IMG/VR virus record: IMGVR_UViG_3300008050_003866
Span: 1 to 23,868 of that record
Length of the DNA stretch: 23,868 bases
Source of the DNA: a virus
Reading direction: 5' to 3' (one strand)
Shown here: piece by piece, positions 15,977-23,350 of the stretch
How the letters are laid out: every line of letters starts with the position of its first letter
Position numbering within the stretch: position 1 is the first letter of the stretch
Made by a program: the position numbers and the translations under genes
The notes under the pieces: model-generated
Database searches by the model: none
Seen by the model: the letters and a program-made list of their open reading frames with translations, nothing else
What the model was told of the DNA's origin: nothing

Positions 15977-17044
15977 AAACTTTATTTGTGGACAATTCAA
16001 CGGGGAAATTGACCTCTCAAAACGACGCACCCGTGTAGCTCGAAACCGAGTCGGTCTCGCAAGAGAAGCGACTGGCTCCGAAACCTGAGTCTCGTCGATC
16101 AATCGTAGAACTTCCGCTCTTCCTAAATCTGCTGGGTCGAAGCCCGCTGGACACTGGGCGACCCGAGTCGGAATAAGAGTCCCCAGTCGCTTACGCGCTG
16201 CGATTGCTCCAGTCACTCCAGCCTCGTCTGGGTCATACAAAATCACAGCTTCCCGAGCGCCGGATGAGGCTATCAAAAACGCCTGTTCCACCGAAAGGGA
16301 GGCTCCGAGCGTAGCCACAAAGCCAGGACCACAAACTGCCACGTCCATTGGACCTTCGACCACGATCACGCGACTCCCAGGTAGCACAGCGTGAAGGCCA
16401 ATCACAACCTCAGACCGAGTCGCACAGCCTGGGACGTGGTCCAGTCCCCAAGCGACGTGCCTTGTCTCCCTCGGGAGATTCACCGTCTTAATGTGATGAG
16501 CGTCGGTCGCTCTTGCTACCCAGTAAACCAATCGGTTCCTCAGATCGTAGGCCGGAATCAGAAGCCTCCCGCTGAGGAGTCGATCCGCGATGCTACAACT
16601 CCCGTCTCCACTGATTGACGACAATCCGAACAGACCGCAGTTCTCGTCGGATATTCCCCGACTCCGAGCGTACTTCTTAGTGTCTCCCTGGAGAGGCTCT
16701 GTCCCTGGAGGCACTGGCGCTTTAGGTAGAACCCCTCGCTTCTCCTTCGGCTTATGGAGTGGCTCAATGCGTCCGCTCGCCAGCGTAAGCGCTCCGGTCG
16801 TTAAGTAGGATTGAGTCTCCTCAAAGTTCAGACCCAGAGTCGCTGAGATCAGTCCCACTGGCCTCCGCCCAGCAAACTTACAAACCCAGCACTGCCACGC
16901 CTTCTTCTGGACGTTGACTGCCAGCTTTGACCGACCGCATTTAGGGCAGACGCAGATCCACTCATTTCCCGAGCAGGTCTCCACCGTCAGGTTGGCTTCC
17001 ACCCACGCCTTAAAGTCCAGGTTTAGCTTAGACGACGACCGCAT
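15959..17044 (-). CDS. DnaG-type DNA primase (zinc-binding and TOPRIM domains)
   Basis: 361 residues. The N-terminal zinc domain has CPKC (C33, C36) and CWVC (C52, C55). The TOPRIM core has VIVVEGPMDVAV (E230) and ILYDPDEAG (D271, D273), with ATLGASLS between them, as in DnaG and T7 gp4 primases. It is compact, with the zinc and TOPRIM parts joined by a linker and RNA-polymerase-like region of about 100 residues. The ATG overlaps the replicative helicase stop by one base (TGATG), fitting a primase-helicase pair. The C-terminus ends GDNDV, encoded by the start of upstream element B. Role: synthesis of RNA primers at the fork. Confidence 0.92.
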   Translation of the reverse strand: MRSSSKLNLDFKAWVEANLTVETCSGNEWICVCPKCGRSKLAVNVQKKAWQCWVCKFAGRRPVGLISATLGLNFEETQSYLTTGALTLASGRIEPLHKPKEKRGVLPKAPVPPGTEPLQGDTKKYARSRGISDENCGLFGLSSISGDGSCSIADRLLSGRLLIPAYDLRNRLVYWVARATDAHHIKTVNLPRETRHVAWGLDHVPGCATRSEVVIGLHAVLPGSRVIVVEGPMDVAVCGPGFVATLGASLSVEQAFLIASSGAREAVILYDPDEAGVTGAIAARKRLGTLIPTRVAQCPAGFDPADLGRAEVLRLIDETQVSEPVASLARPTRFRATRVRRFERSISPLNCPQIKFGDNDV

Positions 17045-18402
17045 CAGTCATCCACAGGTGGGGGAGGTGGTGGCTCATCGCGTACTGATAAGTCGGAGAA
17101 AGCGCCTTTGGTGTAAGCCGTTCGGACTCTGACACAGAGTCCGTCCTCGGCATCCCGGTATTTCCCCAGAAACACGCGAGCCAGCTCAAACTCCCGCTCC
17201 CGCTCAGTCCGGTTTAGCGAAATGATAATATCGCTCACCCGCACCTTTTCGTAGCAGTCGGCGACATCTCGTGGTCGTAAGACGTGTTCTCTCCGATCTG
17301 CCCCCTTATCCGGTCTCTGAGCCTGAGTGGGGGAGCAAACTGCGTACCCTCTGTGGCCTCTGAACTCAATCCGCTCTGAGAGAGCCTTCAACTGCCGGAA
17401 GGCGACCTTCTGGCGCATATACTCCGACTCTCCGTCCGCCCCAGCCCAGAGTAGATCCCCGTAGTCTACGACGATCAAGTCAGGTACCCAGCCTCGACTG
17501 GTCCTCAGCTCTTTAAGCTCAGCGAGGAGATCGTCGTAGGACGCTCGCCAGCTATCCAAATCCCCGAACCCCCGAATAACGAGATTCTCCTTGAGTACCC
17601 GGTATTCTCGCTGCATTGATGCCATCACCGAAGTGCTGATATCTCCAGCTTTCACCGCACTGTAGAGGCTATCGGCAAACCGAGACTCGTATCGGTCCTC
17701 CGTTTTTGAACGACCTCCTTCCAGTACAAAATGGAGACAGCGCTTCCGTCGACGAGCAGCGGTAAACCCTCTCTGAACACACCAGAAGGTTTTGCCGATT
17801 CCTGAGTAGGCCATCACCACCTCTAGCTCACCCGGTGAGAGTCCCCCGTTCATCGCTCGATCCAGCTTATCGATTCCTATTGGATGGGCGATTGAAGTTC
17901 GCTCAGAGGTTTGTCGTCTAAACTGTCGGTCACCAAGCTCTTCGAAAAACCATCCTCGATCTGCGTCTCCAAATCGGATCTGCCTCATCTCGTCGATCCG
18001 ACCCATCATCAGATCCATAGCAGACTCTGGCTTCCCTTCGTTCCAGGCTTCTCTCGCCTCGGCAAATCCCATCATAAAAGTCTGCTGCCGAGCCCACTCC
18101 ACAATCGAGTCACGAACATATTCAGAATCCCGAACGTCACTCATGTCCTCGACGATTGCACTCGCTCCGACTCTGGCTGGATCTTCGTCTCCGAGCCTCC
18201 TCAGCTCAGTCTGAAGTTTCAATAAGCTCGGATTCTCGTCATCACCTATGACTTGCCAGCCCCACAAGCTCGCTGGGTCGGTCCATCCTAATTGCCCTGC
18301 CTCAATAAACCTCCGAACGAGAGCCTTGAGTCCTGGGTCATCCATCATTGTCCGCACTAATTGTCGTTGAAAAGTCGGACCAAATTCGTCAGCTCCTCGC
18401 AT
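17044..18402 (-). CDS. DnaB-like replicative DNA helicase
   Basis: 452 residues. Residues about 174-192 (PIGIDKLDRAMNGGLSPGEL) lead into Walker A AYSGIGKT (about 198-205); Walker B is PDLIVVDYGDLL (D313), followed by LKALSERIEFRGHRGYAVCSPTQ, the DnaB H3/H4 region. The N-terminal 150 residues are helical and could match the DnaB N-terminal and linker regions. The C-terminus ends DEPPPPPPVDD, a polyproline tail that may contact the GYF_2 domain of the SSB (inference). GAGGG lies upstream of the ATG; the gene starts inside the 3' end of the four-cysteine gene and abuts the primase gene. Role: fork unwinding. Confidence 0.92.
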   Translation of the reverse strand: MRGADEFGPTFQRQLVRTMMDDPGLKALVRRFIEAGQLGWTDPASLWGWQVIGDDENPSLLKLQTELRRLGDEDPARVGASAIVEDMSDVRDSEYVRDSIVEWARQQTFMMGFAEAREAWNEGKPESAMDLMMGRIDEMRQIRFGDADRGWFFEELGDRQFRRQTSERTSIAHPIGIDKLDRAMNGGLSPGELEVVMAYSGIGKTFWCVQRGFTAARRRKRCLHFVLEGGRSKTEDRYESRFADSLYSAVKAGDISTSVMASMQREYRVLKENLVIRGFGDLDSWRASYDDLLAELKELRTSRGWVPDLIVVDYGDLLWAGADGESEYMRQKVAFRQLKALSERIEFRGHRGYAVCSPTQAQRPDKGADRREHVLRPRDVADCYEKVRVSDIIISLNRTEREREFELARVFLGKYRDAEDGLCVRVRTAYTKGAFSDLSVRDEPPPPPPVDD

Positions 18403-18907
18403 TCTTTACCCTCGGCTCCAAAATCCCTGAACACTGCTCCGTCAAAGAGCACGATTGACACCACGCACTCGCTGGGTGCCAGCCTCCCGTGAGAGTCAGA
18501 GCTGACCCCAAGCACGTGAACCTGTCATTCGCGAACGCTTCCTTCGCACTCTCGCCGAGTACCGTCAGCTTTGAGACGCGACTCGTATCAGCCACGACCG
18601 ACTTCCTGTCGGAAACCTCCTGGTCCAAGGCGCTGAGTCTCCCAGCCATCCAGCTTTGGTAGCTCTCCAGAAAACCGTCACCGACTCGATGTAAGTCCTT
18701 CAATGGGATGCGCCTTCTCCACTTGATTGCGTCGTGGCGAGCAATAATCCAATGCCTGGAGTCGACTTCGTTACGCTTCGCCCAGCCGATGAACTTTTCA
18801 GCCACGCCCAACATCTTGGGCGAGTGTCTCAGCGGAAATGTCCCCCTCCGTCCACAAAGCCGCTGTGTCAGGCGATTGTACTCGGTGATTAGCTCATTCG
18901 GCTTCAC
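18389..18907 (-). CDS. Four-cysteine (CX17CX2CX5C) protein of unknown function upstream of the helicase
   Basis: 172 residues beginning at GTG (18907), with GGAGG seven bases upstream. The N-terminal 110 residues are helical and basic (WIIARHDAIKWRRRIPLKDL). Near the C-terminus C132, C150, C153 and C159 form CX17CX2CX5C, a spacing compatible with an iron-sulfur or zinc site. It sits between two helicase genes, like a loader or accessory protein, but no helicase-loader motif (for example Walker A) is present. The protein encoded at 8534-8953 shares the cysteine spacing, but I see no other similarity. Confidence 0.78.
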   Translation of the reverse strand: MKPNELITEYNRLTQRLCGRRGTFPLRHSPKMLGVAEKFIGWAKRNEVDSRHWIIARHDAIKWRRRIPLKDLHRVGDGFLESYQSWMAGRLSALDQEVSDRKSVVADTSRVSKLTVLGESAKEAFANDRFTCLGSALTLTGGWHPASAWCQSCSLTEQCSGILEPRVKNARS

Positions 18908-18922
18908 GCGCAGACCTCCACC

Positions 18923-20497
18923 TTACTCTATGTGTCGCTGACTCGAAACGTCATTGTCGTCTAACCATTTCTCGAATTCATTCGGCTCAACGACTTCCGC
19001 TAAAAAGGCTTTCTCACCGCGATAGTGCTGGAGTCGCCTCGCGGAGTGATCGAGGAGTGTGGCGTGATGAGTGTCCGCTGCGTCGACGACAATCGCGGAC
19101 TGCTTACCCTCGGAAGCAGTCAACGCCCGAAAATAGTCTTGAACCACTTTCACTTTCGATTGCCCTGCACTGGCATAAACGAGTGCGTCTGCCGCTGGCA
19201 CGTCGCGCCCTTCCCCTATCACAGACGTTCCAACGACAGCCGAGACTTCCCCCTTCTCCAGCTTTTTAAGCATCTCATCCACGCGATCATTGTCCCGTCC
19301 GTCCACAGCCACCGCTCCTTTCACCATCATCGATAGCTTTTGAGCGTGACTGATCTCTTTTACTAGGATCAATACGCGCCTTCCTCGACGCACAAGCGCA
19401 TTCGCTGCATCGGCGAGTGCTTGGTTCCTGAGTAGGCTCTCAACCACGCCCTGTTTGTAGATATCGTACCCAGAAGCCTTCAAACTCCCCCGGATCCTTA
19501 GCATTGCAATTCTCGCTGGAACAAGCCTCCCGGCTTCAACCATATCCCCAACCGAGCGACTGTAAATCGAGCGCCCCAAGACCCCAGCCATTTCCAAGTC
19601 CTTACCATCAGCCCGAAAATGGGTTCCAGTCAGCCCCAGCCTCCAAAACGCACTCGAGCAAGCGACCGAAGCAGCCTGCCATGTTTTGGCAGCCGAGTGG
19701 TGGAACTCGTCCACTATGAGGAGCAGACGAGTGTGTAGATTCGGCAACTTGGTCGCCGTTTGTGGTGTAGCCACGATGACATCAGCTGCCACGAGCTTTC
19801 TGTGGGTTTTAGCACTCGACGACAATCCGCTGTGAACTCCGATTGTCGTCTTATGCGGAAGAAGCGCTTGGAATACTCCCGCAGTTTGATTCACAATCCC
19901 AATAGTCGGCGCAATGTAGAGAGTGGGAACTCCAAGTGCGGCTGAGACAGCGACTGCGATTCGCGTCTTACCGCTTCTCGGTGGGAGGTCGACAACGCCT
20001 CGCCCTGCCGCCAGAAACGCCTCCACAGCAGCTTCTTGGTAGTCATACAGGTCCAGACTCGCCCACGGCACTCCTCGCGCAGGAACTACCCTCTCATCCG
20101 AGATTGTGTACTCTACCCCCAATCTCAACGTCAAAGCCCTCTCAACGTGCCTCAAAAGGCCAGTCGGAAAAGACCCGTCTGCATTCACTAGACGGACCCA
20201 GCCGTCCCACACCCCTCGCTGGCGAACCGTTGACTCGAACTGAGGTCTGGTCAGCGTCTCCGCTGTTACCCCCAGAGCTTCTAACTCAGCGCAGGTTGAC
20301 TCATCGGCAAAGAGCCTCGCTATATCCCCGACTCCTCCATATCGCCGTCGAGCCGAATAAAAGCGCTTGATGATCTTCTGGGCCTCGACCGGAGGCATCA
20401 ATCGCTTTCGGTAAGCAACGTGGTGCCTCACAACCCTCAGAGCCTCCTTCTCGGTATGAAGCTGACTCATTACGTTGTGGACCTCGATCCGAGTCAT
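18923..20497 (-). CDS. Superfamily 2 DEAD/DEAH-type helicase (UvsW/RadD-like)
   Basis: 524 residues. An N-terminal region of about 145 residues with no assigned motif is followed by YDYQEAAV (Q-motif-like, about 151-158), motif I LPPRSGKT (about 171-178), IVATPQT (about 241-247), motif II VDEFHH (about 262-267), motif III GLTGTHFR (about 288-295) and motif V GTSVIGEGRDVPAADALV (about 423-440). Motif VI is irregular (QDYFRALTASEGK, about 453-465): where most members have QRxGRxxR the last arginine is a threonine (T460). Family members such as T4 UvsW process branched DNA and R-loops. The ATG overlaps the winged-helix stop as ATGA and there is no Shine-Dalgarno match, so coupled translation is likely. 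The end carries DDNDV, overlapping the repeated upstream word. Confidence 0.88.
   Translation of the reverse strand: MTRIEVHNVMSQLHTEKEALRVVRHHVAYRKRLMPPVEAQKIIKRFYSARRRYGGVGDIARLFADESTCAELEALGVTAETLTRPQFESTVRQRGVWDGWVRLVNADGSFPTGLLRHVERALTLRLGVEYTISDERVVPARGVPWASLDLYDYQEAAVEAFLAAGRGVVDLPPRSGKTRIAVAVSAALGVPTLYIAPTIGIVNQTAGVFQALLPHKTTIGVHSGLSSSAKTHRKLVAADVIVATPQTATKLPNLHTRLLLIVDEFHHSAAKTWQAASVACSSAFWRLGLTGTHFRADGKDLEMAGVLGRSIYSRSVGDMVEAGRLVPARIAMLRIRGSLKASGYDIYKQGVVESLLRNQALADAANALVRRGRRVLILVKEISHAQKLSMMVKGAVAVDGRDNDRVDEMLKKLEKGEVSAVVGTSVIGEGRDVPAADALVYASAGQSKVKVVQDYFRALTASEGKQSAIVVDAADTHHATLLDHSARRLQHYRGEKAFLAEVVEPNEFEKWLDDNDVSSQRHIE
18942..18961 (-). promoter_or_regulatory. Upstream word, copy D (before the GTG-start four-cysteine gene)
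   Basis: GACGACAATGACGTTTC on the minus strand matches the first block of elements A and B exactly over 15 bases. It lies within the last codons of the SF2 helicase gene, about 35-55 bases before the GTG at 18907. The later blocks (GTTTCATT, GGGAT/ATCCC) are not present here. Confidence 0.5.
19818..19850. repeat. Ten-base perfect inverted repeat inside the SF2 helicase gene
   Basis: GACGACAATC and GATTGTCGTC are perfect reverse complements separated by 13 bases. Both arms contain the 9-base word that recurs through the window, and the 13-base spacing equals that between CGACAAT and ATTGTCG in element B. It is coding sequence, so the arrangement is not required by the protein. Confidence 0.7.
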
Positions 20498-20817
20498 TTG
20501 GGAGGCTCAAGGATTGTGTAGAGGTTGACCCTACGAGTCTTTGAAAACTCCTTCTTCCCCACGTGGATGTACTTCGCGTCCGCCAGCTCTTTAATCGCCC
20601 GATAGATCGTCCTCTCTGAGAATCCAACGACTTTGGCCAAACTACTGATTTTGGGCCAGCATTTCTGAGTCTCGCGACCCGCATAAGGAAGCAGCGCAAA
20701 GTAAACACAGCGACTCCCGGTAGACAGCTTGCGAAATTCGTCGGTATCCATATGACTGAGAAACACCACCCCGTAGCCACTTCGACCGTCCCGAACTACA
20801 AACTCCTCCGCTGCCAT
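20494..20817 (-). CDS. Winged-helix DNA-binding protein
   Basis: 107 residues from the ATG at 20817, which has GAGG five bases upstream; a GTG at 20823 is too close to that site. The central part (WPKISSLAKVVGFSERTIYRAIKELADAKYIHVGKK) is a clear helix-turn-helix with a wing, of the type found in phage replication-initiator N-termini and helix-turn-helix regulators (IPR036388-like fold). It is the first gene of the replication block, immediately after the gap that separates it from the holin-like gene, and it is coupled to the SF2 helicase. Likely roles are origin recognition or control of the operon; sequence alone does not decide. Confidence 0.82.
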   Translation of the reverse strand: MAAEEFVVRDGRSGYGVVFLSHMDTDEFRKLSTGSRCVYFALLPYAGRETQKCWPKISSLAKVVGFSERTIYRAIKELADAKYIHVGKKEFSKTRRVNLYTILEPPK

Positions 20818-20825
20818 AGCCACCT

Positions 20826-20869
20826 CTCAGTGGACTATCCCCGAAGAAGTCCAAACGTCAGATTGTCGC
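20826..20869 (-). promoter_or_regulatory. Degenerate upstream element, copy C (before the winged-helix gene)
   Basis: On the minus strand GCGACAATCTGACGTTT is followed by GGGGATAGTCC and CCACTGAGAGG, the first and last blocks of elements A and B in the same order, but with the middle (ATTGT...GTTTCATT) missing and two extra bases after CGACAAT. It lies just above the ribosome site of the winged-helix gene. Further upstream in this 121-base gap a TATAGT at 20903-20908 could be a -10 box, but no good -35 precedes it. Confidence 0.45.
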
Positions 20870-20880
20870 TTCAAAGTCCC

Positions 20881-20903
20881 GAGCAAAAAAGGCGCTCTGG
20901 CGA
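20881..20903 (-). terminator. Weak T-run terminator candidate between holin-like and winged-helix genes
   Basis: On the minus strand CGCCAGAGCGCC is followed by TTTTTT and GCTC. The stem is only three or four pairs (CGC/GCG, or GAGC/GCTC around the T run), so it is weak. It falls at the boundary between the virion/lysis side and the replication side, where a transcription stop would be expected. Confidence 0.25.
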
Positions 20904-20938
20904 CTATATGTACTCTTATGCTCAGACCGTAGAAGTCC

Positions 20939-21178
20939 CTAATCGCTAGATTCTGGAGACTCCTCGGTGAGCGCTGGCGCTTCTGATGCTGGATCTTCCG
21001 GGTAGCCGCGACCCAGTGGACGAGCAGTATCGAGTCCCATAAGCCCGAGAATTGTCCCCTCGACTGCCAGGAACGTCTCGAGCGGAATCTCAACGCCATA
21101 GTGCGCTGCGATTTCCTTCGCAGCTGCGACCAGAATAGCCACGAGCAGTAATTTGAACCTTGTTGAGTTTGTAGGCAT
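20939..21178 (-). CDS. Small membrane protein, holin-like
   Basis: 79 residues with GGAGG four bases before the ATG. One hydrophobic segment (about 9-22, LLLVAILVAAA) is followed by an amphipathic or second weakly hydrophobic stretch (about 31-50, IPLETFLAVEGTILGLMGLD) and an acidic, proline-rich tail. The pattern 'hydrophobic helix, GVEIP, hydrophobic helix, R/G turn' is common in short holin-like proteins of tailed phages. No endolysin is visible nearby, so the lysis role is unproven; a virion or superinfection-exclusion membrane protein is possible. Confidence 0.6.
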   Translation of the reverse strand: MPTNSTRFKLLLVAILVAAAKEIAAHYGVEIPLETFLAVEGTILGLMGLDTARPLGRGYPEDPASEAPALTEESPESSD

Positions 21179-21193
21179 AACGCCTCCCCTTTG

Positions 21194-23326
21194 TTAAAGA
21201 ATTGAGCCGACTGCGACAGTCAAGACGACACCGACCAGATATGGACTTCCATCGGATGCACCATCACCCTCGAGCTTAATGTTTAGGCACCATTGCATCG
21301 GTTCAAAAGTGCTCGTGATTGGCTGAAATGTCCCATTGCCTCCAATCACTGGGTCTTCAATAGCGTCTGCGGTGAAGTCCCACTCCTCTGACTGAGGGGA
21401 CAACCCGTCTCCAGGCTCCCGCACGAGGTCGTCTGTTCCTGTGGCATTATCTCCCCAGTGCCCTGAGAAGTATTGCGACCACTGACCGTTGATCGCTTGT
21501 CTGGGATCTCGGTAGACGAGCCTTGCATACGCAGCATAGGCGTTAGTGGCAGCGAAGTTCGGGTTTCTGTAGAAGAGGAACCGGATCTTTTGAATTCGAA
21601 CGCCCCCGTTTCCTGAGTTGGTAGCCTGTAAATGAGCGCCGTAGCCCAGGTACCTGTTGAGATCGCACTCTAAGAAGCTCTGGTGAGTGAGGTCCGGGGA
21701 GTTCCACTGCCACGCCGTCCCTCCTCGATTCGGAGTGCCTGGACCGACCCCGGTTGCATACTCAGCAGGAAGGTCTATCAGCTGGTACGGACGGGAATTC
21801 GCTGCCAGACCCCCTACATTGCCATTTGTGGGTAAGAACGCTGATGGTCCTAAATGAACGTAGTAGAGGCAGGTGTCATCTCTGATATTCTCTACCGAGG
21901 GAGCGTACCTCAAGAGCTGAGTAGAAGTGGTCCCAGGGAAGCCTGCATTGGAAGGTAGTATTAGATTGGCCCAAGCAGCCTGTCCGGTTCCAACCGTCAT
22001 TCCATTGGTGAAAACAGTACCCTCTCCCGGCTTCCCGGCACCGATCTCACCCGAGCCAACCTGAGTCTGATCGTTAAACATAAGACTCGGAAATGCAGCG
22101 CCTCCTCCTGTGTTGAAATACCCTGTGTAAGACGGGGAACCGGGTAGTCCTACAGCGAAATTCCCCTGAGCCTCTTGGGTGCCGGATCCGACGATTAAGT
22201 CCGTCTGTCGCTGAGCACTCCCGTGAGGGTCAACATAGTGCTCCACATGAGTCTTTAGATGACTGATACTGGCTCTCTCTCCCGTCCAGTTCCACACAGG
22301 GATGGTGCCTCCTCCAGAAGAGCCTCCTCCGACGCCGGTGAACTCTGGGCACATTGTGTACCAGTTATAGATCCCGTTCCCTTCTCCGTCTCCGATGATA
22401 TCGCGTAACTGAGCCCTTAGAACCGCTGCCCAATCCTGCCAACAGGACACTCCGTTAACTGCTCGATTGTAAGAACGCTGACCGTAAAGGGATGATCCAG
22501 AAGACCCGTCAAAACCCCAAGCGGTCGCACCTACAATTTGCGCTGTCCCTGCTCCGATTGCCCCAAGCGATCCGAACACTCCCTCGAATATGTTATTTTG
22601 CCACACGTGGAAGTCGGACCATACGCCACCTGTCATATTGTAGACAGCAATGAGCTGCTGACCGTCTCGTGGAGGTCCGCCCAGAAGCGCGTGGATGGAG
22701 GCATTCCAGCCAGCAACTTTTCGCGTGTCCATTCCGACCGCGTCCTCTGAAGTGGATGCATTGTTCCAAAACAGTCGTGTTCCTGGAATTGCCGGGTCAA
22801 ACACGGTTTCGATATAGACTCCGTAGTTCCCGTCAGGCACTGGCATTGAGATTGTTTGGGTATCGTCCCCCTCACAGCCAACAGCAGTTCCTAGCTCGGA
22901 GTCTCCGTTGTCCAGCGTGGTTCCTCCGAACCCTCCAGTTAACGGGCCTCCTCCGAGCGGTCCTAGAGTAGCTCCCTGGTAGTCTTCAAGGTAAGCGACA
23001 TTGACTGTTATCACATTTGGGCCAGCTGAAGGCTCTACACCAATGTAGTTGCATAAGCCGTTCTTCCCAAAGTTCGTTTGATATTCAGGTCGTCCAGCTA
23101 CGAGAAGAGGGTTTGCTGGTTCAGTCGCACGGTCACGAATGTTCCTCCAACCCAACCCATCCGCTTGCATCAGTCCCATGACTCCATGACCAAAAACGAA
23201 GTTATGGAGCAAAAGCCTTGTCTCACTCCGCGCATTGTCCTGTAGCGCTTTGATGTCAGGTAAATCGACTCGTTCGTTTGGTTCAAATCGAACAACGTTT
23301 CTGTCGCCCTTCGGATCATCAGCCAT
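21194..23326 (-). CDS. Probable virion structural (tail or appendage) protein
   Basis: 710 residues with GGAGG five bases before the ATG. It is rich in Gly, Asn, Thr and aromatic residues, with no enzyme motif; the long Gly-rich beta-type sequence and absence of coiled coils suit a virion protein. The N-terminal stretch (VRFEPNERVDLPDIKALQDN) resembles the base of phage tail-fibre or minor structural proteins that begin with a short attachment segment. A second large segment (about 350-710) reads like a jelly-roll or similar beta domain. It follows another structural-type gene and is separated from the replication block by the holin-like gene. Confidence 0.62.
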   Translation of the reverse strand: MADDPKGDRNVVRFEPNERVDLPDIKALQDNARSETRLLLHNFVFGHGVMGLMQADGLGWRNIRDRATEPANPLLVAGRPEYQTNFGKNGLCNYIGVEPSAGPNVITVNVAYLEDYQGATLGPLGGGPLTGGFGGTTLDNGDSELGTAVGCEGDDTQTISMPVPDGNYGVYIETVFDPAIPGTRLFWNNASTSEDAVGMDTRKVAGWNASIHALLGGPPRDGQQLIAVYNMTGGVWSDFHVWQNNIFEGVFGSLGAIGAGTAQIVGATAWGFDGSSGSSLYGQRSYNRAVNGVSCWQDWAAVLRAQLRDIIGDGEGNGIYNWYTMCPEFTGVGGGSSGGGTIPVWNWTGERASISHLKTHVEHYVDPHGSAQRQTDLIVGSGTQEAQGNFAVGLPGSPSYTGYFNTGGGAAFPSLMFNDQTQVGSGEIGAGKPGEGTVFTNGMTVGTGQAAWANLILPSNAGFPGTTSTQLLRYAPSVENIRDDTCLYYVHLGPSAFLPTNGNVGGLAANSRPYQLIDLPAEYATGVGPGTPNRGGTAWQWNSPDLTHQSFLECDLNRYLGYGAHLQATNSGNGGVRIQKIRFLFYRNPNFAATNAYAAYARLVYRDPRQAINGQWSQYFSGHWGDNATGTDDLVREPGDGLSPQSEEWDFTADAIEDPVIGGNGTFQPITSTFEPMQWCLNIKLEGDGASDGSPYLVGVVLTVAVGSIL

Positions 23327-23350
23327 TGTCGCCTCCTTGCTTTAATAGTC

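Noticed and set aside
8-19850. Repeated ATTGTCGTC words as a CRISPR array or transposon ends
   Set aside because: Copies are scattered at irregular distances over 20 kb, many inside coding sequence, with no spacers or transposase.
23260-23300. GGTTCAAATCGAAC as a tRNA T-arm
   Set aside because: It lies inside the structural gene and no acceptor, D or anticodon arms surround it.
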